Positions 35,666 through 43,951 of a stretch of DNA of 64,000 nt are shown piece after piece. The notes beneath the pieces were generated by a model. The model searched no databases and was not told the DNA's origin. It saw only the letters and a program-made list of their open reading frames with translations. Both the position numbers and the translations under genes were made by a program. This DNA is from Roseateles noduli (GTDB lineage: Bacteria > Pseudomonadota > Gammaproteobacteria > Burkholderiales > Burkholderiaceae_C): the NCBI GenBank assembly GCA_002205125.1, contig NIOE01000002.1:558001-622000 (forward strand), read 5' to 3'. Each line of letters opens with the position of its first letter. Position 1 is the stretch's first letter.

Positions 35666-36592
35666 TCAATGGCCGACGGCCGGCGCGGACGGCGCGGACG
35701 GCGAAACGGGCGCGGTCGGCACGGCCGACTCGGGCGCGGAGGCCGTCGATGCCGCAGGCGCCGCCTGGGCCGATCCGGTGGGGGCCGACGCGGGCGAGGA
35801 CTCGGGCGAGGATTCGGGCGCTGAGGCGGCCTCGCCCGGCAGGCGGATGTCGGCGGGCCAGCGGTTGATCGCGATCAGGCGCTGGCGCAGGATCGGATGC
35901 GTCATGCCGGCGCCGTAGGCACGGCGTGCGGCCTCGACGGCCATGTCGACCTCGTTGAGGTCCATGGCGACCATGCCGACGTTGTAGACCGAGAACGCGT
36001 TGTCGCCGGCCGACGCCAGCTTGTTCGCGGCTTCCAGCTGCTCCTTGGCGGGCCCGGTCTTGCCCTTGCCGTTGAGGAAGCCGGCGTAGATCAGGCGCAC
36101 GATGACGTCGTCGGCCTTCCACGCGATGGCGCGCTTGAAGTAGCAGTCGACGGTGAACAGCGCATCCGGCGGCTGGTCGCGCTTGACGCGGTCGCCGTAC
36201 AGCATCATCGCCACCAGTGCGCGATGGTGGTTGGGGAAGGCGCGCAGCGTGTAGTCGATGTCGCTGCCGATGGTGCCGCGCTTGCACTTGACCAGCGCCT
36301 CGCAGGTGTCGATGAAGTGGGCGCCTTCGACCATCTGCAGCGGCGACATCTGCTGCGTCACCGGATCGATCTGCGGCGCGTCCTTGTACTGGCGGTAGTC
36401 GAAGGGGCCGTAGCTGGCGGCCAGGCCGCCGCAGCCCACGCCCTGCGCCACGGCGGCATGGGCGGCGACGGCGCCGGCGAGCGCCAGCGCGAAGGCGCGC
36501 CAGCGGGCGCGCGACGCGTGGGGCGTGCGGGGCGCGCGGCGGGTGCTGGAGACGCTGGAGGCGATGGAGCGGGAGAACATCGGGACGGACAT
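35666..36592 (-). CDS. secreted TPR-like protein of XrtA loci
   Basis: A 308-residue exported protein. A basic stretch then the signal segment RAFALALAGAVAAHAAVAQG is followed by a conserved region (YGPFDYRQYKDAPQID ... MVEGAHFIDTCEALVKCKRG ... DIDYTLRAFPNHHRALVAM) and helical TPR-like pairs. Proteins with this VEGAHF and DYTLRAFPNHHRAL pattern recur near exosortase A genes, but no function is known. The C-terminal 65 residues are a Ser/Pro/Ala-rich tail. The start is placed at 36592; a more internal start nearer the signal is possible. It lies between the hydrolase 1 and DegT genes of the minus-strand operon. Confidence 0.78.
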   Translation of the reverse strand: MSVPMFSRSIASSVSSTRRAPRTPHASRARWRAFALALAGAVAAHAAVAQGVGCGGLAASYGPFDYRQYKDAPQIDPVTQQMSPLQMVEGAHFIDTCEALVKCKRGTIGSDIDYTLRAFPNHHRALVAMMLYGDRVKRDQPPDALFTVDCYFKRAIAWKADDVIVRLIYAGFLNGKGKTGPAKEQLEAANKLASAGDNAFSVYNVGMVAMDLNEVDMAVEAARRAYGAGMTHPILRQRLIAINRWPADIRLPGEAASAPESSPESSPASAPTGSAQAAPAASTASAPESAVPTAPVSPSAPSAPAVGH

Positions 36593-36631
36593 GGCGGAGC
36601 TCCGGTGGGGCCGGGTGTACCGGTCAGGCAG

Positions 36632-37618
36632 TCAGGCGGCGGCCGGCACGCCGCGGACGAAGGCGGCGGTCAGCCGTTCGACGTGGGCGCGCCAGGCGGC
36701 GGTCGAGAAAGTATGGTCCGCGTCGGGCAGGTCTTCACGGCGCACGCCGGGGCGGTCCAGCAGGCCTTGCCACGCGGGGCCGCCGTCACGGCAGCGGTCC
36801 AGGAATTCATTGGCGCAGACGTCCTTGCCCGACAGGATCAGCAGCACCGGGCCGCCGAACGCACGCAGGCCGTCGGCCATCTGCTCGGTGTAGTGGCGGG
36901 TGTCCGCGGCGCGCGCGGCGGGCGCGCCGCCCGCGACCTTCGCTGCATTGGCGGAGGCCGAGGTCGCGCGGCTCTGCGCGAGCTTGCCCAGCAGTTCTCG
37001 CACGGCGCCCAGACCCACGCGGCCGCTCAGCAGCTTGCGCCAGAACGCCGGCTGGCGCAGCCGGTCGAGGTAGTAGTGCTTGACCTGCGCGCGCGCCAGG
37101 CTGGTCGCGGTGCGGACCCAGGGATTGGCCAGGCACAGGCCCGCGACGCGCGGGTCGCGGCGGCGGTGGACGTACAGCAGCGCGGCGGAGGCGGCGTCGC
37201 ACAGGCCCCAGAGCACCACGCGTTCGAGCGATGGGTGCTCGCGCTGCCAGGCGTCGATCGCGGCGGCGATGTCGGCGTCGACCTGCTCGAAGTCGCGCTG
37301 CTCGCCTTGCGCGTCGCCCATGCCGCGGTAGTCCAGCCGCAGGCAGGGCACGCCGGCAGCGGCCAGCGCACGGCCCAGCAACGTGAACTGGCGGTGGCTG
37401 CCCACGCGGTATTGCGGGCCGCCGACGATGAGCAGCACGCCCGTGCCGGGGGCAGGTGTTGCCATCGCAGCGGAGGCGGATGCCGAGGCGGATACGGGCG
37501 CCGACGCCGACGCGAATGCGGGCTCGCTCAGAAGACCCACCAGCGCCTGGCCGTCGCAGTCGATGCGCAGCACGCTGTCGCGATGCGCGGGCTTGATCGA
37601 TGTGTCCGGCGTGTTCAT
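36632..37618 (-). CDS. exosortase A system-associated hydrolase 1
   Basis: A 328-residue alpha/beta hydrolase of the TIGR03100 type. The first strand LLIVGGPQYRVGSHRQFTLL and LRLDYRGMGDAQGEQRDFEQ mark the family; the nucleophile-elbow position reads LWGLCDAASAAL, with Cys in place of Ser. The late LILSGKDVCANEF and DADHTFSTAAW supply the Asp and His of the triad. A Ser/Ala repeat (ASASAPVSASASASA) is inserted near residue 40. ATG 37618 overlaps the stop of hydrolase 2. The substrate is unknown; family and neighbours suggest acyl transfer or thioester chemistry on the carrier protein encoded at 38561. Confidence 0.88.
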   Translation of the reverse strand: MNTPDTSIKPAHRDSVLRIDCDGQALVGLLSEPAFASASAPVSASASASAAMATPAPGTGVLLIVGGPQYRVGSHRQFTLLGRALAAAGVPCLRLDYRGMGDAQGEQRDFEQVDADIAAAIDAWQREHPSLERVVLWGLCDAASAALLYVHRRRDPRVAGLCLANPWVRTATSLARAQVKHYYLDRLRQPAFWRKLLSGRVGLGAVRELLGKLAQSRATSASANAAKVAGGAPAARAADTRHYTEQMADGLRAFGGPVLLILSGKDVCANEFLDRCRDGGPAWQGLLDRPGVRREDLPDADHTFSTAAWRAHVERLTAAFVRGVPAAA

Positions 37619-38529
37619 GCGCTCACCGCCTCGACCGCCCGGGTCGCGAAATCGGCCTCGGCGGTCAGCGCGGCGAGGCTCGCCTCGATCAAGCGCGGCG
37701 CTTCCTCGATCTCGGTGGCGGCCCAGAAGGACGGGCCCTGGCAGACCGCGGCGCGCACCTCGGCGCCCTGGGCGGTCCAGGCCTCGACGGCCATCGTCGC
37801 GGCCGGCGTGAGCGTGGCGTCCTCGCGCGGCGAGAGTTCCAGCCATGCGACGCGGCGCACGCGCGCCGATGGCTTCAGTTGTGCGGATTCCAGGCCTTCG
37901 GCCAGCGCGGGCGCGAGCAGGTAGCCGGCGATCTCGACGGACTCGCCGCGGGCGAGCTGGTCGCGCATCGCCTGCACGGCGCCCTTGGCCTGGCCGCCGA
38001 TCAGGTCGGCGGCGACGCGCAGGCGCATGAACTGTTGAAGCTGGAGCTTGCCCGCCGTCAGCGGCTGCCACAGCAGCAGGTGCAGTGGGCGATCGAGCGC
38101 GAGCTCGAAGGCCGCGGGCGCCAGCAGCGCGCCGGCGCGCAGGCCCCACAGCCAGAGCGGCGGTCTGGTGCCGTCGGAGCCGGGCAGGGCGCGGGCGTCG
38201 AGCCAGCCGACGGCCAGCCGGACGTCGTCCGACCAGCGCGTCCAGGCGGCGTCGCCGAAGTCGCCGCTGCTGTCACCGCAGCCGAGCAGGTCGATCGTCA
38301 GCACCTCGAAGCCGGCGGCGGCGAACGCGCGGGCGGCGAGGGCGGTCATGCGGCGGGACTTGTTCATCTCCTCCGCGAAGGGCGGCAGGAGCAGGATCTG
38401 GCCGCGCGGCGTTGCTGCGGCGGTGGCGGGGAAGACCGCGGGGTAATGCACGCACAGCCGCTGGCCGCCGGCGCCGTCCTCCAGGAAGAACGGCGTGGAG
38501 GTCGGGGCGGGCTTGCCGGCGGTGGCCAT
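37615..38529 (-). CDS. exosortase A system-associated hydrolase 2
   Basis: A 304-residue alpha/beta hydrolase-fold protein of the TIGR03101 type. ILLLPPFAEEMNKSRRMTAL and LTIDLLGCGDSSGDFGDAAW are family hallmarks. The nucleophile elbow is LWGLRAGALLAP, where the expected Ser is Arg, so ordinary serine hydrolysis looks impossible; this replacement is a property of the family as I know it. It is translationally coupled to hydrolase 1 (ATGA), suggesting a heterodimer with one active and one structural or ligand-binding subunit (inference). Confidence 0.88.
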   Translation of the reverse strand: MATAGKPAPTSTPFFLEDGAGGQRLCVHYPAVFPATAAATPRGQILLLPPFAEEMNKSRRMTALAARAFAAAGFEVLTIDLLGCGDSSGDFGDAAWTRWSDDVRLAVGWLDARALPGSDGTRPPLWLWGLRAGALLAPAAFELALDRPLHLLLWQPLTAGKLQLQQFMRLRVAADLIGGQAKGAVQAMRDQLARGESVEIAGYLLAPALAEGLESAQLKPSARVRRVAWLELSPREDATLTPAATMAVEAWTAQGAEVRAAVCQGPSFWAATEIEEAPRLIEASLAALTAEADFATRAVEAVSA

Positions 38530-38560
38530 GGGGACGGGGACGCGGCGGTCGCGGCGCGCG

Positions 38561-38812
38561 TCAGGCGGCCAGCTTGCCGTTCACGAAGTCGAGCAGGGCG
38601 CCCACCGTGGCGAAGGTGGCGCCGTCGATCTCGTCGTCGTCGACGACGAAGCCGAACTGTTCCTCGAGCGCGGTGATCAGGCTGACGACCGCCATGGAGT
38701 CGAGCTCCGGGATCGCGCCCAGCAGCGCGGTGTCGACGGTGAAGTCCTTCGCGCGGCCTTCCAGGCTGAGGACGTCGTCGAGGATGGCGAGCAGGTGTTG
38801 TTGGGTGTTCAT
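38561..38812 (-). CDS. acyl carrier protein, exosortase A-associated
   Basis: An 83-residue acyl carrier protein. The phosphopantetheine site is Ser in ELDSMAVVSL, followed by LEEQFGFVVDDDEID, typical of carrier helices II-III. It is the first gene of the nine-gene minus-strand operon and diverges from the acyl-AMP ligase gene at 38931, which probably loads it. The two hydrolases follow 31 bases downstream. The start is at 38812, where the conserved domain begins; the longer frame to 38944 crosses the divergent promoter region. Confidence 0.92.
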   Translation of the reverse strand: MNTQQHLLAILDDVLSLEGRAKDFTVDTALLGAIPELDSMAVVSLITALEEQFGFVVDDDEIDGATFATVGALLDFVNGKLAA

Positions 38813-38930
38813 GTCGGGGCGGATCTTAACTGTGGCCCTCTCTGGGAACCCCCGGGGCGCCCCCTCATCCCAAGGGGATCTTGCGCGCGTCGTGAGGGAT
38901 TGCCGCGGGGGCGCGTGAGATACTTTTTTG
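38813..38930. promoter_or_regulatory. divergent promoter region between ACP and acyl-ligase operons
   Basis: 118 bases separate the two divergent operons, so both promoters should be here. TTGCCG (38900) and TACTTT (38921) are a poor sigma-70 pair with 15-base spacing. A T-tract touches the plus-strand ATG (38931) and there is no Shine-Dalgarno sequence before it, so the ligase mRNA may be leaderless or nearly so. Confidence 0.45.
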
Positions 38931-40535
38931 ATGACCGCCGCCACCGACAGCCACCTGCTTGCGCACCTGATCTGGCACAGCGCCGACCGCGATCCGGCGG
39001 CCCCGGCGCTGCGCGACGGCGCCCGGGCCCTGGACTACGCCGAACTGGCCGCGCAGGTGCGCGCGCTGGCCAACGGCCTGCTGTCGCTGGGCCTGGAGCG
39101 GGCCGAGCGCGTCGGCATCTACCTGGACAAGCGGCTGGAGACGGTCGTCGCCAGCTTCGCGGCGCCGGCCGCCGGCGGCGTGTTCGTGCCGGTCAACCCC
39201 ATCCTCAAGCCGGAGCAGGTCGGCTTCATCGTGCGCGACTGCGACGTGCGCGTGCTGATCACCTCGCGCGACCGCTTCGCGTCGCTGCGGGCGGTGCTGG
39301 CGGAATGCCCGTCGGTGCGGCACGTCGTGGTGGTCGATCCGGCGCCCGATGCCGCGCCGGACGGCTGGCTCCGTTACAGCGACCTGCTGGACGCCCCGGC
39401 CCGGACGGCCCATCGCGTCATCGACACCGACATGGTGGCCATCCTCTACACCTCGGGCTCGACGGGCCGGCCCAAGGGTGTGGTGCTGTCGCACCGCAAC
39501 ATGGTGGCCGGCGCGAAGAGCGTCGCGAGCTACCTCGGCAACCGCCCCGAGGACCGGCTGCTGGCCGCGCTGCCGCTGTCCTTCGACGCCGGCTTCAGCC
39601 AGCTGACGACGGCCTTCCACGCGGGCGCGTCGGTGTCGCTGCTGAACTACCTGATGCCGCGCGACGTGCTCAAGGCGCTGGAGCGCGACCGCATCACCGG
39701 CCTGACGGCCGTGCCGCCGCTGTACATCCAGCTCGCGCAGCTGGAATGGCCGGCGGCGATCGACCAGCAGCTGCGCTACTTCGCCAACACCGGCGGTCGC
39801 ATGCCGCGCGAGACGCTGAACCTGCTGCGCCAGCGCGTGCCGTCCGCGCAGCCCTTCCTGATGTACGGCCTGACCGAGGCCTTCCGCTCGACCTACCTGC
39901 CGCCGGAGGAGGTCGACCGCCGGCCCGATTCGATCGGCAAGGCGATCCCCAACGCCGAGATCCTGGTGCTGCGCGAGGACGGCACGCCCTGCGCGCCCGA
40001 CGAGCCCGGCGAACTGGTGCACCGCGGCGCGCTGGTCGGGATGGGCTACTGGAACGACGCCGAGAAGACGGCCGAGCGCTACAAGCTGCTGCCGCCCGGC
40101 GCGGCCGGACGCGAAGCCGGGCTGCAGCTGCCGGAGTACGCCGTGTTCTCCGGCGACAACGTGCGCATGGACGCCGAAGGCTTCCTGTACTTCATCGGCC
40201 GGCGCGACGAGATGATCAAGACCTCGGGCTACCGCGTCAGCCCGACCGAGGTCGAGGAGATCCTGTACGCGACGCAGCTGGTGGGCGAATGCGTGGCCTT
40301 CGGCGTGGACCACGCGACGCTGGGTCAGACCATCCAGGTGATCGCGACGCCGCCGGCCGGCGCCGAGGCGCTCGACAGCGCCGCGCTGCTGGCCCAGTGC
40401 AAGGCCCGGATGCCGGCGTACATGATTCCCGCCGGCGTCGAGGAGAAGGCCGGCCCGCTGCCGCGCAACCCCAACGGCAAGATCGATCGCAAGCTGCTGA
40501 GCACCGAATGGGTCGCGAAGCAGGAAGCCCAGTGA
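38931..40535 (+). CDS. acyl-CoA/AMP ligase, exosortase A system-associated
   Basis: A 534-residue ANL-superfamily adenylating enzyme (TIGR03098 type). The P-loop is YTSGSTGRPKG (about residues 172-182), with YGLTEAFRSTYLP (A5), FSGDNVRMDAEGFLYFIGRRDEMIK (A7-A8) and the catalytic lysine in NPNGKIDRK near the end. It should activate a carboxylic acid as acyl-AMP and pass it to the carrier protein encoded divergently. It lacks a visible ribosome site. The next gene overlaps by GTGA. Confidence 0.9.
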   Translation: MTAATDSHLLAHLIWHSADRDPAAPALRDGARALDYAELAAQVRALANGLLSLGLERAERVGIYLDKRLETVVASFAAPAAGGVFVPVNPILKPEQVGFIVRDCDVRVLITSRDRFASLRAVLAECPSVRHVVVVDPAPDAAPDGWLRYSDLLDAPARTAHRVIDTDMVAILYTSGSTGRPKGVVLSHRNMVAGAKSVASYLGNRPEDRLLAALPLSFDAGFSQLTTAFHAGASVSLLNYLMPRDVLKALERDRITGLTAVPPLYIQLAQLEWPAAIDQQLRYFANTGGRMPRETLNLLRQRVPSAQPFLMYGLTEAFRSTYLPPEEVDRRPDSIGKAIPNAEILVLREDGTPCAPDEPGELVHRGALVGMGYWNDAEKTAERYKLLPPGAAGREAGLQLPEYAVFSGDNVRMDAEGFLYFIGRRDEMIKTSGYRVSPTEVEEILYATQLVGECVAFGVDHATLGQTIQVIATPPAGAEALDSAALLAQCKARMPAYMIPAGVEEKAGPLPRNPNGKIDRKLLSTEWVAKQEAQ

Positions 40536-41839
40536 AGAACCCTGTGACTGCTGTGAACCACGACGACAAGACCCTGCCTGCCGCGACTGCCGCGACGGCC
40601 GTATCCACCAAGGCCGCGCCGCAACATGCGCCCATGGACCAGTTCGTCCCGCGCGACGGCGTGCTGCAGATCGGCGGCCAGCCGCTGACGCGGCTCGCGG
40701 ACCGCGTGGGCCGTACGCCGTTCTACGCCTACGACCGCGCGCTGCTGACGCGCCGCGTCGAGGAACTCCGCGCCGCGATGCCCGCGAAGCTGGAGTTGCA
40801 CTTCGCGATGAAGGCCAACCCGATGCCGGCGCTGGTGGCGCATCTGGCCACGCTGGTGGACGGCATCGACGTGGCCTCGGCCGGCGAGCTGCAGGTCGCG
40901 CTGGACGCCGGCGGCGATCCGCGCGAGATCAGCTTCGCCGGTCCCGGCAAGAGCGCGCTGGAACTGAAACAGGCGCTGGCCGCCGGCATCCTGATCAACC
41001 TCGAATCGTTCCGCGAGGTCGAGCTGCTGCGCACGCTGTGCGCGGAGACCGGCTACGCGGCGCGCGTGGCGGTGCGCGTCAATCCGGACTTCGAGCTGAA
41101 GTCGTCGGGCATGAAGATGGGCGGCGGGCCGAAGCAGTTCGGCGTCGACGCCGAGCAGGTGCCGGAGTTGCTCGCGCGCATCGGCGAGGCCGGCCTGGGC
41201 TTCGAGGGCTTCCACCTCTTCGCCGGGTCGCAGAACCTGAAGCCCGAGGCGATCGTCGAGGCGCAGCTCAAGAGCTTCGAACTCGCGCTGCGCCTGGCCA
41301 AGGACGCGCCGGCGCCGGTGAAGGTGCTCAACCTCGGCGGCGGCTTCGGCATCCCGTATTTCCCCGGCGAGCAGCGCCTGGACCTGGCGCCCATCGCCGC
41401 CAACCTGGCCGCGCTGATCGAACGCGCGGCGGTCGAGCTGCCGCAGGCGAAGCTGGTCGTCGAGCTCGGCCGCTACCTGGTCGGCGAAGCCGGCGTCTAC
41501 GTGTGCCGCGTCGTCGACCGCAAGGTCTCGCGGGGTCAGGTCTTCCTGGTCACCGACGGCGGGCTGCACCACCACCTGGCGGCCTCGGGCAACTTCGGCC
41601 AGGTGATCCGCAAGAACTATCCGGTCGCGATCGGCAACCGGATCGGCGGCGAGCTGGAGGCGGGCGTGTCGGTGGTCGGGCCGCTGTGCACGCCGCTGGA
41701 CCTGCTGGGCGAGCGCATGAGCCTGGCGCAGGCGGAGCCCGGCGACCTGGTCGTCGTCTTCCAGTCCGGCGCCTACGGCATCACGGCCAGCCCGCAAGGC
41801 TTCCTGAGCCATCCGGGCGCGGCCGAGGTCCTGGTGTGA
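40532..41839 (+). CDS. PLP-dependent decarboxylase, exosortase A system-associated
   Basis: A 435-residue alanine-racemase-fold decarboxylase (TIGR03099 type), related to diaminopimelate and ornithine decarboxylases. The Schiff-base Lys94 is in HFAMKANP; FEGFHLFAGSQN and the phosphate-binding VLNLGGGFGIPY follow, and CTPLDLLGERM near the C-terminus supplies the active-site Cys of the partner subunit. The GTG start at 40532 overlaps the ligase stop and has AGGAAG upstream; ATG 40634 (MDQF) is where the conserved domain begins and is an alternative. It likely makes an amine from an amino acid for the carrier-bound acyl product. Confidence 0.9.
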   Translation: MKNPVTAVNHDDKTLPAATAATAVSTKAAPQHAPMDQFVPRDGVLQIGGQPLTRLADRVGRTPFYAYDRALLTRRVEELRAAMPAKLELHFAMKANPMPALVAHLATLVDGIDVASAGELQVALDAGGDPREISFAGPGKSALELKQALAAGILINLESFREVELLRTLCAETGYAARVAVRVNPDFELKSSGMKMGGGPKQFGVDAEQVPELLARIGEAGLGFEGFHLFAGSQNLKPEAIVEAQLKSFELALRLAKDAPAPVKVLNLGGGFGIPYFPGEQRLDLAPIAANLAALIERAAVELPQAKLVVELGRYLVGEAGVYVCRVVDRKVSRGQVFLVTDGGLHHHLAASGNFGQVIRKNYPVAIGNRIGGELEAGVSVVGPLCTPLDLLGERMSLAQAEPGDLVVVFQSGAYGITASPQGFLSHPGAAEVLV

Positions 41840-42870
41840 GCACGGCACCCCGCCTGGCGCAGCTCGATGCCCTGCGCGGCATCGCGGCGCTGGCGGTGGT
41901 GCTGTTCCATTACACGACGCGCTACGACCAGCTCTTCGGTCACGCGCAGGCGCCGCTGCTCGCGTTCCCGTACGGGTACCTGGGCGTCAACCTGTTCTTC
42001 ATGATCAGCGGCTTCGTCATCTTCATGACGCTGGAGCGTACCGCGCGGCCGATGGATTTCGTCGTGTCGCGTTTCAGCCGGCTGTATCCGGCGTACTGGG
42101 GCGCGATCGTGCTGACCTTCGCGCTGACCCATGCGATCGGGCTGCCGGGCAAGACGGTCGGGTGGGAGGCGCTGCTGGTCAACGTGACGATGGTGCAGGG
42201 CTTCTTCGGCGTGGCGCACGTCGACGGCGTGTACTGGACGCTGGAGGTGGAATTGCTGTTCTATGCCTGGGCGCTGCTGAGCTTCCGCGTCGGTGGCGCG
42301 GCGGGGCTGCGGCATTTCCTCTTCGCCTGTCTTGCGCTGCGGCTGGTCTACGCGGCGGCGAAGAGCTTCTGGGGCGTGGATCTGCCGTGGATGGGGCAGC
42401 GCTGGCTGCTGCTGCCCTACATCTGCTGGTTCGCACTCGGCGTGACGGTCTACCGGCTGGGGCGGCAGGACGCAAGCTCCCTCGCAGACCGGGCGTTGGC
42501 GGTGGCGGCGATCCTCGTGCTGGGCATCGTCGAGCACTGGGGCCTGGCCGCGCTGGCCGCGATCTTCTACGCGGTGCTGTTCGGCGCGGCACGCGGGCGG
42601 TGGACCTGGCTGGAACACCCAGTGCTGATCTGGCTGGGTGCCATCTCGTACACCCTGTACCTGCTCCACGAGAACATCGGCTGGGCGGTACTGCGGCGGA
42701 TGGAGGGCTGGGGCGTCGAGGTCCACGTCGCCATCGCGTTGACCATGGCGCTGTCGATGGCGCTCGCGCACGGGCTGACGACGCTGGTGGAACAGCCGGC
42801 GATGCGCTGGATCCGCGACCGCTATCGGGCGAGACAGCCCGGGACGAAGCCGGCCACCGCAGGCAGCTGA
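41836..42870 (+). CDS. acyltransferase 3 family membrane protein
   Basis: A 344-residue polytopic membrane acyltransferase (OafA/NodX type). Family motifs: LDALRGIAALAVVLFHYTTR with the catalytic-type His, YLGVNLFFMISGFVIFMTL, SRFSRLYPAYW, and YWTLEVELLFY. About ten membrane helices follow. It transfers acyl groups across the inner membrane onto sugars of the exported polymer. GTG 41836 overlaps the decarboxylase stop (GTGA), closing the three-gene plus-strand operon. Confidence 0.92.
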   Translation: MSTAPRLAQLDALRGIAALAVVLFHYTTRYDQLFGHAQAPLLAFPYGYLGVNLFFMISGFVIFMTLERTARPMDFVVSRFSRLYPAYWGAIVLTFALTHAIGLPGKTVGWEALLVNVTMVQGFFGVAHVDGVYWTLEVELLFYAWALLSFRVGGAAGLRHFLFACLALRLVYAAAKSFWGVDLPWMGQRWLLLPYICWFALGVTVYRLGRQDASSLADRALAVAAILVLGIVEHWGLAALAAIFYAVLFGAARGRWTWLEHPVLIWLGAISYTLYLLHENIGWAVLRRMEGWGVEVHVAIALTMALSMALAHGLTTLVEQPAMRWIRDRYRARQPGTKPATAGS

Positions 42871-42885
42871 CCGTGGACCGCGCCC

Positions 42886-42968
42886 GCTTGGGAGCGCCGG
42901 TACCCCTCTCCGCTCAATCGCCTGCGCATGCTCGGCATTCGCTCCGAGGGGCACCGGCGCTCCCAAGC
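42886..42968. repeat. 23-bp imperfect inverted repeat
   Basis: Arms at 42886-42908 and 42946-42968 are complementary with one mismatch and enclose 37 bases. The structure lies between the acyltransferase stop and the SGNH-like gene and could fold as a long cruciform or RNA hairpin. It may end the upstream operon or be a small mobile repeat. Confidence 0.8.
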
Positions 42969-43031
42969 TCGGAATGCGTCTTGCGCCGGAGACAATGCGC
43001 GCTCTGCACCTTCAGCTGACGACGCTCCCCG

Positions 43032-43916
43032 ATGACCGAAGAACGGAAGAATTCCCTGATCCCGCTGGCAATAGGCGCGGTGGCGCTGCTGTCCTGCGGC
43101 GGCATGATCGCCGCCGGCGTGGCGATGCTGCGCGACGGCAAGCCGTCGACGCCCGCAGACGACCTCGCGGCACGCATCGCCGCGATCCACGACATGCCGG
43201 TGACGGCGCCGGACTGCGGCACGGTGTTCAAGGACGAGCAGCCGGTGGTGATCGTGGTGATGGGGCAGTCCAACGCCGCCAACCACGCCGACCCGATCCC
43301 GCCGGCGGCCGCGCCGGTGCCGCCCATGCCGGTGCTGCATCTGGGCGGCTGCGGGCTGGCCAGCTCGCCGGTGCCGGGCGGAACCGGCACCGGAGGCAGC
43401 CTCTGGCCGGCGGTGAACCAGGCGCTGGGCGGACGTTGGCAGGGCCGTCCCATCGTCTGGGCGCTGGTGGCGGTCGACAACAGCTCGATCGCCGAATGGA
43501 CCGACTCGAACAGCGCGCTGCGCAGCTACTGGCAGACGCAGATGGACCGCATCAAGGGCACGCGCTGGCCGGTGGCCGCGGTGCTGTGGCAGCAGGGCGA
43601 GGCCGATGCGCGTGCGCGCACGGCGATGGCCGACTACCGCGACGCGCTGGCCGCGCTGCGGGCGGGCGTCGCGATGCGGGGCGTCGACGCGCCGTGGTGG
43701 ATCGCGCGGTCCACGTACTGCCCGCCGGCCGACGGCGGTCAGGTGCGCGAGGCCGTGCGCGAGCTGCTGGCGATTCCGGACAGCGGGTTCCGCGCGGGGC
43801 CGGACACGGACACGGTCGGCCTGCCGTTGCGCAACGGCTGCCACTTCACCGTGGACGGGACCGCGCGCGCAGCGGCGCTGTGGGCTGAGGTGCTGAAGCC
43901 GGCGGCGGGGCGATAG
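43032..43916 (+). CDS. SGNH/sialate-O-acetylesterase-like protein, membrane-anchored
   Basis: A 294-residue protein with one N-terminal membrane helix (about residues 9-32, LIPLAIGAVALLSCGGMIAA) and a periplasmic SGNH-hydrolase-like domain. Block I is VVMGQSNAAN (nucleophile Ser80), block III-like LWQQGEADA, and the last block GCHFTVDGTA carries the His. This order matches carbohydrate acetylesterases of the SASA type, so it may deacetylate the exopolysaccharide. It lies 161 bases after the acyltransferase, with the long inverted repeat between. ATG 43032 has only weak upstream purines. Confidence 0.78.
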   Translation: MTEERKNSLIPLAIGAVALLSCGGMIAAGVAMLRDGKPSTPADDLAARIAAIHDMPVTAPDCGTVFKDEQPVVIVVMGQSNAANHADPIPPAAAPVPPMPVLHLGGCGLASSPVPGGTGTGGSLWPAVNQALGGRWQGRPIVWALVAVDNSSIAEWTDSNSALRSYWQTQMDRIKGTRWPVAAVLWQQGEADARARTAMADYRDALAALRAGVAMRGVDAPWWIARSTYCPPADGGQVREAVRELLAIPDSGFRAGPDTDTVGLPLRNGCHFTVDGTARAAALWAEVLKPAAGR

Positions 43917-43951
43917 ACCTGGCCGCGAGAAGAAGAATCAGAGGAATCGAG

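Noticed and set aside
38813-38944. Longer N-terminus for the acyl carrier protein
   Set aside because: It would cross the divergent promoter region and adds residues unlike carrier proteins.
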